The position numbers and the translations under genes are program-made. The notes beneath the pieces were generated by a model. The model ran no database searches. It was not told the DNA's origin and saw only the letters and a program-made list of their open reading frames with translations. Shown here piece by piece: positions 43,991-52,723 of a stretch of DNA of 64,000 nt (positions within the stretch are counted from its first letter, which is position 1; the number at the start of each line of letters is the position of its first letter). Source of the stretch: Sphingomonas sp. Root241 (lineage in GTDB: Bacteria; Pseudomonadota; Alphaproteobacteria; Sphingomonadales; Sphingomonadaceae); NCBI RefSeq assembly GCF_001428865.1, contig NZ_LMIV01000001.1, positions 1,983,997 to 2,047,996 of the forward strand. Direction: 5' to 3'.

Positions 43991-44869
43991 TTAGCGCGGC
44001 GCCGCATTCGTGCGTTGGTTTCGCCTGACGAAATCGACCATGAGCGGCGCCGCCGCGGCCGCGTGCGTTTCGAGCAGCTTGTGACCGCCATCGAGAATAT
44101 GGGCTTCCATCCGCGGCAGCGCCTGCATCCATGTCAGGACCTCGGCAAGATCGAAGAACGGATCATGGCGGGCCCAGAACATCAGTGAAGGCGGCTGCCG
44201 GCGCTCGAGATATTCGGCGATTTCGTCGAACCGAGCAACGTAGTTCCCATAGTCCCTGACGAGCGCGCGCTGCGTCTCCATCCGACCCGGCAACTGCATC
44301 ACCCGCCAGTCCTCCTCCCATATTTCGGGCGCGATCTGCGCCGCCACTTCCGGCGGCATCCCGCCGAGATATCCGTTGCGTATGCCCTCGAAGGTCAGAT
44401 GCGCGGTCGAAGCCGCCTCGTTTTCGGGGTTTGGATGCGACCAATAGTCGATCACCGGGGCCCATGGCGGCCCGAGCCCGGTGCGATGCGCGTTGGCGTT
44501 CTGGACGATATGGCCCAGGACCTGTTCCGGCGCCTGCATGGCGATGTGAAACCCCACTGGCGCGCCGAAATCATGCAGGTAGATGTAGCGCGGCCCGATC
44601 GCGAGCCGATCCAGCAGCTCCGAGACGGCCTGGCCAAAGGCAGAAAACGAAGGCGTCGGCAGAACGTCTGATTCACCGAAGCCGGGCAGGTCCGGCGCGA
44701 TCACATAGGTGATCTGCGAGAGCGCGGGCACGATCCCGCGGAAATAGTCCGCCGAGCCGGGAAAGCCATGCAGGAGCAGCATCGCGGGCTTGGATGCGTC
44801 GCCTGCCGTGACGAAGGCCAGCTCCGTGCCGCCGGACAGGCCAAGGCGTTGACGGGTCTCCGGGTGCAT
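43991..44869 (-). CDS. alpha/beta hydrolase with Asp nucleophile (epoxide hydrolase/dehalogenase-like), copy A
   Basis: A 292-residue cytosolic hydrolase. HGFPGSADYFR at 34-44 forms the oxyanion loop, the nucleophile is D100 in YLHDFGAPVG, and DGGHKLLETH gives the catalytic His. An Asp nucleophile separates it from esterases and puts it with epoxide hydrolases and haloalkane dehalogenases; a tryptophan after the nucleophile, expected in dehalogenases (D-W), is absent (D-F), so epoxide hydrolase chemistry is more likely. GAGAGGA precedes the ATG. Second gene of a two-gene operon; 31 bases after copy B. Confidence 0.85.
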   Translation of the reverse strand: MHPETRQRLGLSGGTELAFVTAGDASKPAMLLLHGFPGSADYFRGIVPALSQITYVIAPDLPGFGESDVLPTPSFSAFGQAVSELLDRLAIGPRYIYLHDFGAPVGFHIAMQAPEQVLGHIVQNANAHRTGLGPPWAPVIDYWSHPNPENEAASTAHLTFEGIRNGYLGGMPPEVAAQIAPEIWEEDWRVMQLPGRMETQRALVRDYGNYVARFDEIAEYLERRQPPSLMFWARHDPFFDLAEVLTWMQALPRMEAHILDGGHKLLETHAAAAAPLMVDFVRRNQRTNAAPR

Positions 44870-44900
44870 GTTCGGGTTCCTCTCAATCCTCTGCCCCTGC

Positions 44901-45770
44901 TCAGACGCGGCTGTGGACCCGTCTCAGGAAATCGCGCGTGAGATCGACTGCCTCTGCGACGCTGGTCTCGAGCAGCCAGTGCCCCGCGTCGAGCAGATGG
45001 AGTTCCGCCTCGGGCAAGTCACGCAGCCAGGCGCGCGCCGATTCCTCGGGCATATAGCCATCCTGGGGCCCCCACAGGATCAGCGTCGGCGGCGAATGCT
45101 CGCGCAACCACGCCTGGTAGCGCGGAAACCACGCAAGATTGTCCTTGAGGTCGTAGATGATGCCTGCGGCGATCTCCTGACGCCGCTCCGTCATCAGGGC
45201 CCAGTGCAGCTCCCAAAGATCGGGCGGAATCCGCTGGGCCAGTTCGGGACGGACATCGTTCAGGAACTCGTCCCTGAAATGGTCCTCCGAAATGGACTCG
45301 CGCAATTTGCCGAGCCCTTTCGCCCGCTCCATTTTCCAGATGTCCTTGAGCCCGGCATATTTGGCCCCGAGCACGTCTTCGTAGATGTCGCCATTCTGGA
45401 CGATGAGCGCAGTGACGCGATCTGGATCGCGGATCGCGAGCCGGAGGCCAATCTGCGAGCCGAAATCATGGAGGTAGAGCGCGAAACGCTTCACGCCCAG
45501 TGTGTCGGTAAAGTCCTCCAGAAAGGAGGCGAAGCCGTCGAAATCATAAGCGAAGGCTTCGGGCGTGGCGCTGTAGCCGCTGCCGGGGAAATCGGGCGCG
45601 AGCAGTCGCCAGTCTTCGCCGAGATGGCGCATATAGTCCCTGAACTCATATGAGGAGCAGGGATAGCCGTGAGGAAGCAGCACGACCGGGGCGTTCGGCG
45701 GCCCCGCTTCCCGATAGAAGACGTCCACGCCGCCGACGTTCGTCCTGCGATGAAATACGGGAACAGGCAT
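44901..45770 (-). CDS. alpha/beta hydrolase with Asp nucleophile, copy B
   Basis: A 289-residue relative of the gene below it: HGYPCSSYEFRDY at 34-46, nucleophile D102 in YLHDFGSQIG, catalytic His in DAGHWLLET. Both proteins share the same order of motifs and a similar middle (PEIWEEDWRVMQ / PPDLWELHWALM), so they are tandem paralogues that have diverged. ATG 45770 has CAGGAG about six bases upstream; a longer frame runs back over the divergent promoter. Epoxide-hydrolase-like; substrate unknown. Divergent from the TonB receptor at 45912, with 141 bases between. Confidence 0.85.
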   Translation of the reverse strand: MPVPVFHRRTNVGGVDVFYREAGPPNAPVVLLPHGYPCSSYEFRDYMRHLGEDWRLLAPDFPGSGYSATPEAFAYDFDGFASFLEDFTDTLGVKRFALYLHDFGSQIGLRLAIRDPDRVTALIVQNGDIYEDVLGAKYAGLKDIWKMERAKGLGKLRESISEDHFRDEFLNDVRPELAQRIPPDLWELHWALMTERRQEIAAGIIYDLKDNLAWFPRYQAWLREHSPPTLILWGPQDGYMPEESARAWLRDLPEAELHLLDAGHWLLETSVAEAVDLTRDFLRRVHSRV

Positions 45771-45911
45771 TCCGGCTCCTGACTGCATCCGGCCGGAACA
45801 ACGGCGGGCGCGGGCGGCCGTTCCTTCTAGAAACCCGGTTCTCGTCACTATGTCATCGCGCCGTAGTGAACGGCCCCTAGCCGCAGCCGATCCAGATAAG
45901 GGGTTCGCAAA

Positions 45912-48437
45912 ATGCACGTATCGGGCAAAAAAACTTACGCAGTGTCGCTTCTGGCATCCGCATGCGCACTGGCCTGCGCCCTGCCCGGCGTCGCCGCTGC
46001 GCAGGACGCAGGGCAGCCGGCCGCGCCTGCAGCGGAACCCGAGACCGACGTAGATTCGGCCGACGACATCGTCGTCACCGGCACCGCGCGTGCCCAGCGT
46101 CGCTTCGACGTCTCCTATGCGGTCAATTCATTGAGCCAGGAGGAAGTCCAGAAGATCGCGCCGAGGAACTTCGCCGACCTGCTCGGCACCGTTCCGGGCA
46201 TCCAGGTGGAAGCGACCGGCGGCGAGGTGCAGAACATCACCCGCGTCCGCGGCATCCCGACCGACCGGGGCTATCTCATCTTCCAGCAGGACGGCCTGCC
46301 GCTCTATCATGAGATCGACGGCGTGTTCTTCAACTCAGGCGAAGGCATGAACCGCTACGACCTGATGACCGAGCGGGTCGAAATCGTCCGTGGCGGCCCG
46401 GCGCCGATCTATGCGAGCAGCGCCGCCGCGATCGCCAACAACATCACCGTGACCGGCGACGCCCAGTCGCGCGGCCGTGGGCAGCTGACGCTCGGCGACA
46501 CCGGCCTGTACCGGCTCGATCTGATGCAGTCGGGGCCGATCGACGACCGGACCTATTTCGCGGTGGGCGGCTTCCTGCGCCAGCATGACGGCTATCGCGA
46601 CAGCGGTTTCCCCAGCGACAAAGGCGGGCAGATCCGCGCCAATCTGAAACACGATTTCGACAATGGCTTCGTCAAGATCTCGGCGATGTACGTCAACGAC
46701 CACAATCTGTTCTATTTGCCGATCCCGACCGCCGATCCGCGCAACCCGTCGGTCTCGCTCGATCCCTATATCGATTATCACACCGGCACGCTGAACTCGC
46801 CGGCGCTACGCGACGTCAATATCCGGTATCGCGACGGCACGGGTGCGGTGCAGACCCTGAACCGCGATCTCGCCGACGGCCGCTACATGCGCTTCTTCAA
46901 CGGCGCGGTGGACTGGGAGGCCGATTTCGACGGCTGGCTGGTCTCCGCCAGGCTCGGCCTCACCAAGGGCAAGAGCGGCTTCGACGCTTTCTACTCGACC
47001 ACCAATCCGGCCGACGCAGCCACCTTCGCCGCCGGCTATCTCCCTGCGGCGCGCGCTGCGTTCGGCGCCGGCGTCTCGCGGCTGGGCTATGCGATCGCGG
47101 GCAGCAACGGCGCGACGGCTTACGATCCCGCCACCGCCTCGGGGCTGATCATGTCGGGCCAGTATCGCGCGGTCGACGCCGATTTCTATTCGAGCCAAGC
47201 CGATCTCAGCGTCACCCGCAAGTTCGAGACCGGCTTCGGCACGCACGATGTCCGCGCCGGAATCTACGGCTCGGCTTATGGCGTGAGCAGCCGGCAGGTC
47301 TATCAGGACATGCTGATCGAAGTGCGGAGCAAGCCGCGGACGATCGACCTCGTGGCGTATTCGGCGGCCGGCGCGGTGCTCGGCTCGGTGACCCAGAACG
47401 GCGTGCTGCGCTATACGACCACGCTCAACCAGGGCGAGGGCAACGCGAAGATGGTCGCGGCCTATGCCAACGATACGTGGGAAATCACCAACGGGCTGCG
47501 GCTCGACGCGGGCGTGCGCAAGGAATGGTACGATTATGACGGCTATGCCCTGCTTTCGGCCGAAGCCAATCTGGGCGACGCGACTACGCTTGCCGACAAC
47601 ACCACCCGCGCCTTCACTGGCGCGTTCGTCTCGCGCAAGCTGAAGCCGTCGACGACCAATTGGACGGCCGGCCTCAACTATGATTTCACCGACAATCTCG
47701 GCGCCTATGGCCGCATCTCCAATCTCGAGGTGCCGCCGCAGCTCGGCGTGACGACGAGCACTGCGCCGACGATCATCAAGACCAAGGCGCGGCAATATGA
47801 AGCCGGCGTCAAGGCGAGCTTCGGGCGCAATTACCTCTACGTCACGGGCTTCTATACCAAGTTCGATCCGTTCAACGCCTCGTTCGTCGCGTTCAATCCG
47901 GTGACCGGGCGCAACGATCAATCGGTGCCTTTCGTCGGGGAGGCCATCGTCAAGGGCGTCGAAATCGACGGGAAGGTCGCGCCGCTGCGCTGGTTCGAGC
48001 TGACCGGATCGGTCACCGTCGCCGATCCGCAATATCGCAACCTCGAAAACACCTCGGGCGCGGATCCCAGCGCGGTCAACGGCAACCAGATCATTCGCGA
48101 GCCGAAATTCTTCGGCAATCTGCGCCCCGCAGTCCACTTCCCCATCGGCGAGGGTGAGCTCGAGATCGCCGGTCGCTACGAATGGGTCGGCCGCCGCTAT
48201 GTCGACCTGTTCAACCTGACGGCGCTGCCCGCCTATCAGACCTTCGGCGCGAACGCGTCGGTTACCTACGGCCCGTGGCGCATTCAGGTGGTCGGCGACA
48301 ATCTCACCAACGCGAAGGGCCTCACCGAGGGCAACCCGCGCACCGACCAGCTCGCCGGCCAGGGCGCGACCGACGCGATCTATGGCCGTCCGCTGTTCGG
48401 CCGCAACTTCCGCTTCATCCTGAGCCGGAGCTGGTAA
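45912..48437 (+). CDS. TonB-dependent receptor, GLTEGNPR-type (1)
   Basis: An 841-residue receptor. Signal peptide (MHVSGKKTYAVSLLASACALACALPGVAAAQ), TonB box DDIVVTGTAR, plug with FADLLGTVPGIQVEATGGEVQNITRVRG and VEIVRGGPAPIYAS, and a barrel ending FILSRSW. Near the C-terminus it has NLTNAKGLTEGNPR, which recurs in the receptor at 52724. The next gene starts one base after its stop, so the two are one transcript. Substrate unknown; related receptors in this window sit beside trehalase and glycosidase genes. Confidence 0.9.
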   Translation: MHVSGKKTYAVSLLASACALACALPGVAAAQDAGQPAAPAAEPETDVDSADDIVVTGTARAQRRFDVSYAVNSLSQEEVQKIAPRNFADLLGTVPGIQVEATGGEVQNITRVRGIPTDRGYLIFQQDGLPLYHEIDGVFFNSGEGMNRYDLMTERVEIVRGGPAPIYASSAAAIANNITVTGDAQSRGRGQLTLGDTGLYRLDLMQSGPIDDRTYFAVGGFLRQHDGYRDSGFPSDKGGQIRANLKHDFDNGFVKISAMYVNDHNLFYLPIPTADPRNPSVSLDPYIDYHTGTLNSPALRDVNIRYRDGTGAVQTLNRDLADGRYMRFFNGAVDWEADFDGWLVSARLGLTKGKSGFDAFYSTTNPADAATFAAGYLPAARAAFGAGVSRLGYAIAGSNGATAYDPATASGLIMSGQYRAVDADFYSSQADLSVTRKFETGFGTHDVRAGIYGSAYGVSSRQVYQDMLIEVRSKPRTIDLVAYSAAGAVLGSVTQNGVLRYTTTLNQGEGNAKMVAAYANDTWEITNGLRLDAGVRKEWYDYDGYALLSAEANLGDATTLADNTTRAFTGAFVSRKLKPSTTNWTAGLNYDFTDNLGAYGRISNLEVPPQLGVTTSTAPTIIKTKARQYEAGVKASFGRNYLYVTGFYTKFDPFNASFVAFNPVTGRNDQSVPFVGEAIVKGVEIDGKVAPLRWFELTGSVTVADPQYRNLENTSGADPSAVNGNQIIREPKFFGNLRPAVHFPIGEGELEIAGRYEWVGRRYVDLFNLTALPAYQTFGANASVTYGPWRIQVVGDNLTNAKGLTEGNPRTDQLAGQGATDAIYGRPLFGRNFRFILSRSW

Positions 48438-48438
48438 G

Positions 48439-49686
48439 TTGCGTCACGCCGCCATCGCTCTCGCCGTCGCACTGGCCTGGGCGCCCGCGGCGGCCTGGGC
48501 GCAGGATCCCCGAGGCTATTCCGCGCCGTTCGCCGACTCGCTGGAGACGCGGGTCTTCCCGCTCTTCGCGATGCTGCGGGCGGCGGACGGCTGGGCGCAG
48601 GCGCTGCGCGTCGATCCGGTCCTTCGCCGGCTCGCGACGGAGCGCGCCGCACGTGTGCCGCAGGAAACGTGCACTCCGTCGCCGCAATGCCTTGCCGATG
48701 CGTGGGTCTGGACCGACGCCGACATCGCCGCGGTGGAGGCCCGGCTGCGGCTGCTCACGCGCGATCGCCGGCTTGGCGCGGCGCTTGTCGGTCGGCAGAT
48801 GCGGCCTTCGGGACGGTTCGCACGCCACGAGGCCCTGGCCGACGCGGATCTCGTTGCCACCGCCTGGGGCGAGACGGCCGCGGCGGTCAATCGCGTGATC
48901 GCGATCTATGCCAAGGGGATTCCGCCGCGTTATCCCAAGATCGATGCGATCATCTTCGACACCGCCAGACCCGAATATGCCGACGTGCTGAGCGCGCACG
49001 GCGTCGCCACTGCGGCGCTGGGGCACGATGACGACCTCTTCTTCGACCCATCGCTACGCTACGCGATCGGGCTGCTCCAGATGAACGAGCGCACCGAAGC
49101 GGGTGCCTATCGACCGCTTTTGGGCGGCGAGAACGCCGCGGCAGTGCGCGCAGTCGCCGGAACCGACTGGCAGGCACGCCCTAATATTGCGCTGCTGGTG
49201 TTCGGGCACGGCCCCGAGGATGCGCAATCGCGCACCGGGGTGATGGGGCATATCCGCATGCGGATCGCCGCCGATATGTTCGCACGCGGGCTCGCGCCGT
49301 TCATCATCGTGTCGGGCGGCAACGTCCACCCCAACCGCACGCCGTTCAACGAAGCGATCGAGATGAAGCGGCTTCTCGTCACCGAGCACGGCGTTCCGGC
49401 CGACCGCATCCTGATCGAGCCGCACGCCCGCCACACCACGACCAATTTGCGCAATTGCGCCCGGCTGCTTCTCGCCGCCGGCTTCCCGGTCGATCGGCCG
49501 GCACTGGTCGTCTCGGACCACCGCACGATCCAGTATATCGGCGGCGACGAACTCGCCCAGCGCAACCTGCGCGAGATGGGCATCCAGCCGGGCCGCCTCG
49601 CGCTGGGGCCCGACCGGTTCAGCCTGCGCTTCACGCCCGCGCCGATCGCTTTCCACGTCGAGGCCGCCGACCCGCTCGATCCATGA
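48439..49686 (+). CDS. exported DUF218 (YdcF/SanA-like) protein
   Basis: A 415-residue protein with signal peptide (MRHAAIALAVALAWAPAAAWAQ). The C-terminal half is a DUF218 domain: LVFGHGPEDAQSRTGVMGHIRMRIAADM, FIIVSGGNVHPNRTPFNEAIEMKRLL, VPADRILIEPHARHTTTNLRNCARLL. The N-terminal ~190 residues (with two Cys, C78 and C84 or nearby) are not a family I know. DUF218 proteins such as SanA and ElyC act in the envelope, with a proposed role in peptidoglycan or lipid-carrier steps. Start is TTG one base after the receptor stop (TAAgTTG), which implies coupling. Periplasmic by signal peptide, unlike most YdcF proteins. Confidence 0.82.
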   Translation: MRHAAIALAVALAWAPAAAWAQDPRGYSAPFADSLETRVFPLFAMLRAADGWAQALRVDPVLRRLATERAARVPQETCTPSPQCLADAWVWTDADIAAVEARLRLLTRDRRLGAALVGRQMRPSGRFARHEALADADLVATAWGETAAAVNRVIAIYAKGIPPRYPKIDAIIFDTARPEYADVLSAHGVATAALGHDDDLFFDPSLRYAIGLLQMNERTEAGAYRPLLGGENAAAVRAVAGTDWQARPNIALLVFGHGPEDAQSRTGVMGHIRMRIAADMFARGLAPFIIVSGGNVHPNRTPFNEAIEMKRLLVTEHGVPADRILIEPHARHTTTNLRNCARLLLAAGFPVDRPALVVSDHRTIQYIGGDELAQRNLREMGIQPGRLALGPDRFSLRFTPAPIAFHVEAADPLDP

Positions 49687-49763
49687 GACGGAAAAGCTGA
49701 GACAGCGGCGATTGGCATAATGTTACGTTTGCCGGAATAGGTAATACCTCATATGCTAGGCCT

Positions 49764-50699
49764 ATGGACCTGTTCGCCTCGTTTCACACCGCTCGCCACC
49801 TGGCCGCCCGGCGTCGTTCCATTGCTCTGATCGGTGCGGCATTTCTGCTTGGCGCCGCGTCTCCCGCGCTCGAAGCGCCCCGATTTGCGCACTGGATCGA
49901 CGGCGCGACGGCGAACGAACCCGAGATGCAGGTCCAGATGGTCGATGCGGACACGTTCGTCATTCGCCAGTCGGTCGAAACCAACTTCGAGGCGCCCTTC
50001 CTCTATCTACTGTTCGGCAAGGATCGCGCTCTGTTGATCGACACCGGCGCAGGGGGACTCAAGATCCGCCCGACCATCGACCGGATAATTGGCGAATGGC
50101 GGGCGAAGCACGGCGACCGCCCGCTTCACCTCGTCGTTGCGCACTCGCACGGCCATGGCGATCATCATGCGGGTGACAATGAGTTTCGTGATCGACCCGA
50201 CACCGACGTCGTGGGCGTCGCATCGGAAGACGTCGCAGCCTTCTTTCACATCACGAACTGGCCGGACGGTATCGCTCGCTTCGATCTCGGCGGGCGCGTT
50301 CTCGAAATCATCCCGACCCCCGGCCACCAGCCGGCGCACATCATGGTCTATGATGCGCGCACGCAGCTGCTGTTCTCGGGCGACATGCTCTACCCGGGGA
50401 GGCTCTACGTACCGCGCGACAAGTTCGACGAGTTCCGCGCGAGCGCCGACCGGCTCGCCGCCTTCGCGGCCACCCATCCGATTCGCGCGCTGCTCGGGGC
50501 ACATATCGAGATGACCGCCACGCCAGGGCAGGACTATCCGATGAAGGCAGCGACGCATCCCTCGGAGCATCCGCTCCCGCTCCCGCCCTCGGCGATCGGG
50601 GAACTCCAGCAGGCGGTTGCAAAGATAGCTTCGGCGCCGATGGTCGATCGGCACGCCGATTTCATCGTCTACCCGCTTCCGCCACGACCCGCCTCCTGA
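49764..50699 (+). CDS. metallo-beta-lactamase-fold hydrolase, exported
   Basis: A 311-residue MBL-fold protein. Residues ~15-37 (RRRSIALIGAAFLLGAASPALEA) form a signal peptide or anchor. Metal ligands are in HSHGHGDHHAGD (H129, H131, D133, H134), then GHQPAH (~194) and GDM with a final H in LGAHIEM. This is the subclass with B3-like ligands but an MBL-fold hydrolase rather than a proven beta-lactamase; substrates of such periplasmic members vary (lactones, quaternary ammonium, glyoxalase-type). An AGGTAATACCT palindrome (49739-49749) lies just upstream. Stands 77 bases after the DUF218 gene, same strand. Confidence 0.85.
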   Translation: MDLFASFHTARHLAARRRSIALIGAAFLLGAASPALEAPRFAHWIDGATANEPEMQVQMVDADTFVIRQSVETNFEAPFLYLLFGKDRALLIDTGAGGLKIRPTIDRIIGEWRAKHGDRPLHLVVAHSHGHGDHHAGDNEFRDRPDTDVVGVASEDVAAFFHITNWPDGIARFDLGGRVLEIIPTPGHQPAHIMVYDARTQLLFSGDMLYPGRLYVPRDKFDEFRASADRLAAFAATHPIRALLGAHIEMTATPGQDYPMKAATHPSEHPLPLPPSAIGELQQAVAKIASAPMVDRHADFIVYPLPPRPAS

Positions 50700-51064
50700 G
50701 ACAGCTGATCCTTCGCACAGAGCCATCAATTTTTCCCTTGAAAGCCTGCCAGGTCGGCCCGCCATCGAACTGTCCACGCCATTTCAACCGGCGCATGCCC
50801 GGCCTGAAGCGGAAAGACTGACGGTCCGCTCCCGGAAGCCTTCAAAGATTCATGAACAGCGGCATTGAGCGCAAAGCTGCCACTTGCCTAGATCGACTGG
50901 AAATAGTTGAGAGCGGCTGATCGGTTTCTGGATACCAGGAGCGGAAAGCAGCCATTTGGTCATATCCTCCGAACCGGGGGTTGTGGGTTTGGAACCAATT
51001 TGGAGGACGTGGACGTTTCCACCCGCGACAGGATCAGCGCGATCAGAAGCGGTAAGGTCAGGCC
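50700..51064. other. 365-base intergenic region upstream of trehalase
   Basis: No gene or recognisable gene remnant. Near its end there are three short palindromes: AACC-GGG-GGTT (50972-50982), GGTT-TGG-AACC (50986-50996) and GTGGA-CGTT-TCCAC (51009-51022), the last 42 bases before the trehalase start. They may be operators for the trehalase/TonB unit; the first ~270 bases show nothing. Confidence 0.4.
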
Positions 51065-52642
51065 ATGAAGGCAATGCGGATATTGCTGGCGACATTGGTG
51101 GCCGCCGGGCTGTGGGGGACGAGCGCGACGGCGCAACAGTCACCGGCCGAACTCTACGGCGATCTCTTCCGCAGGGTCCAGATCGAACATGTCTTCGATG
51201 ACGGCAAGACTTTCGTCGACGCCCGGCCCCGCCGCGCGCCGGCGGAGATCATGGCCGATTATGCCCGCCAGCAGCCGCGCGACCGCGCGGCACTGCGGAC
51301 TTTCGTACTCGCCAACTTCATCGTGCCCGGCGCGAATGATCGCCAGGCAACCGACCTGCGCGAGCACATCCGCACGCTTTGGCCGACGCTCGTGCGCCAT
51401 CCGGTGGCGGCGCGTCCGGGCAGCTCCGCGCTGCCGCTGCCGGCGCCGTTTGTCGTGCCCGGCGGACGGTTTCGCGAGATGTATTATTGGGACAGCTATT
51501 TCACCATGCTCGGCCTGGCGAAGGACCGACAGCAACCGATGATCGAATCGATGCTGGCAGATTTCGTCAGCGTCATCGAGCGCTACGGCCACATCCCGAA
51601 CGGCATGCGGACCTATTATCTCAGCCGGTCGCAGCCGCCATTCTTCGCGCTGATGCTCGACTTGTCCGAAGCGAAAGGTTCCACGCTGGCCGCGCAGCGG
51701 CTGGCGGCGCTCCGGCGCGAGCATGCGTTCTGGATGCGCGGTGCGGCGTGCATCACCCCCGACGGTGCTTGCGAACGCGTCGTCCGGATGCCCGATGGCA
51801 GCCTGCTCAACCGCTATTGGGACGACAAGGACACGCCGCGTGACGAATCCTATGCCGAGGATGTCGCCACCGCGGCCGCGGACAGGACCCGGCCGGCGGC
51901 GGTGGTGCAGCGCCATCTGCGCGCCGGCGCGGAGAGCGGGTGGGATTTCAGTGCGCGCTGGCTCCGCGATCCCGCAGTGCTCGCCTCGGTGCGCACCACC
52001 GATATCGTGCCGGTCGACCTCAACAGCCTCATGCTGGCGATGGAGCAGCGGATCGCCGCGCGTTGCCGGGCCGCGAAAGACCAAGGCTGCACGGCGGAGT
52101 TCACGGCGCAGGCGCAGCGGCGCAAGGCGGCGATCGATCGCTATCTCTGGGTGCCCGGCGAGGCGCGCTATGCCGATTGGGATCGGATCGCGGGCCGACC
52201 CACCCCAGTGGTTTCCGCCGCGGCGCTCTATCCACTGTTCGTGGGCGCCGCCTCGCCGGAACAGGCGCGAGCGACAGCCGCCACCGCGCGCAGGAAACTG
52301 CTCGCGCCCGGCGGGCTGCGGACGACGACCCTCCGCACCGGGCAGCAATGGGATAGCCCGAACGGCTGGGCGCCGCTGCAATGGATCGCGATCGACGGGC
52401 TCACCCGCTATGGCGAGAAGGAACTGGCGCGCGAGATTGCGCGGCGCTGGATCGGCACGGTCGCGACTGCCTATGCCGAGACCGGCAAGATGCTCGAGAA
52501 ATACGACGTGGAGGAGCACCGGCCGGGCGGCGGCGGCGAATATCCGCTCCAGGACGGGTTCGGTTGGACCAATGGCGTCGTCAGCGCGATCCTCGAACGC
52601 TATCCGGACCTGAGCACCGAGAAGGTGCGCCCGACGCGGTGA
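51065..52642 (+). CDS. treA: periplasmic trehalase (GH37)
   Basis: A 525-residue GH37 enzyme. Signal peptide MKAMRILLATLVAAGLWGTSATAQ. Trehalase signature 1 PGGRFREMYYWDSY at 132-145 and signature 2 QWDSPNGWAP at 428-437 are intact; GAESGWDFSARWL carries the catalytic acid Asp and GGGGEYPLQDGFGWTNG the C-terminal glycine loop and base. It splits alpha,alpha-trehalose to two glucose in the periplasm. AAGGTCAGG precedes the ATG. It heads a plus-strand set with a TonB receptor (81 bases downstream) and a glycosidase-like gene. Confidence 0.95.
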   Translation: MKAMRILLATLVAAGLWGTSATAQQSPAELYGDLFRRVQIEHVFDDGKTFVDARPRRAPAEIMADYARQQPRDRAALRTFVLANFIVPGANDRQATDLREHIRTLWPTLVRHPVAARPGSSALPLPAPFVVPGGRFREMYYWDSYFTMLGLAKDRQQPMIESMLADFVSVIERYGHIPNGMRTYYLSRSQPPFFALMLDLSEAKGSTLAAQRLAALRREHAFWMRGAACITPDGACERVVRMPDGSLLNRYWDDKDTPRDESYAEDVATAAADRTRPAAVVQRHLRAGAESGWDFSARWLRDPAVLASVRTTDIVPVDLNSLMLAMEQRIAARCRAAKDQGCTAEFTAQAQRRKAAIDRYLWVPGEARYADWDRIAGRPTPVVSAAALYPLFVGAASPEQARATAATARRKLLAPGGLRTTTLRTGQQWDSPNGWAPLQWIAIDGLTRYGEKELAREIARRWIGTVATAYAETGKMLEKYDVEEHRPGGGGEYPLQDGFGWTNGVVSAILERYPDLSTEKVRPTR

Positions 52643-52723
52643 GAAACGCGCCAGACCGCGCACGGGGCCGGGATCGGAACGCGCGTTTGCGGGTTGGGAC
52701 CGGAAAAGTCGCGGGAGAGAGGC

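Noticed and set aside
49764-50699. MBL-fold gene as a beta-lactamase resistance gene
   Set aside because: Only the general metal-binding motif supports it; the fold is shared by many hydrolases and nothing specific to B1-B3 lactamases is seen.
50700-51064. Possible gene remnant or mobile-element scar
   Set aside because: No frame gives a recognisable transposase, integrase or other protein, and no terminal repeats are visible.
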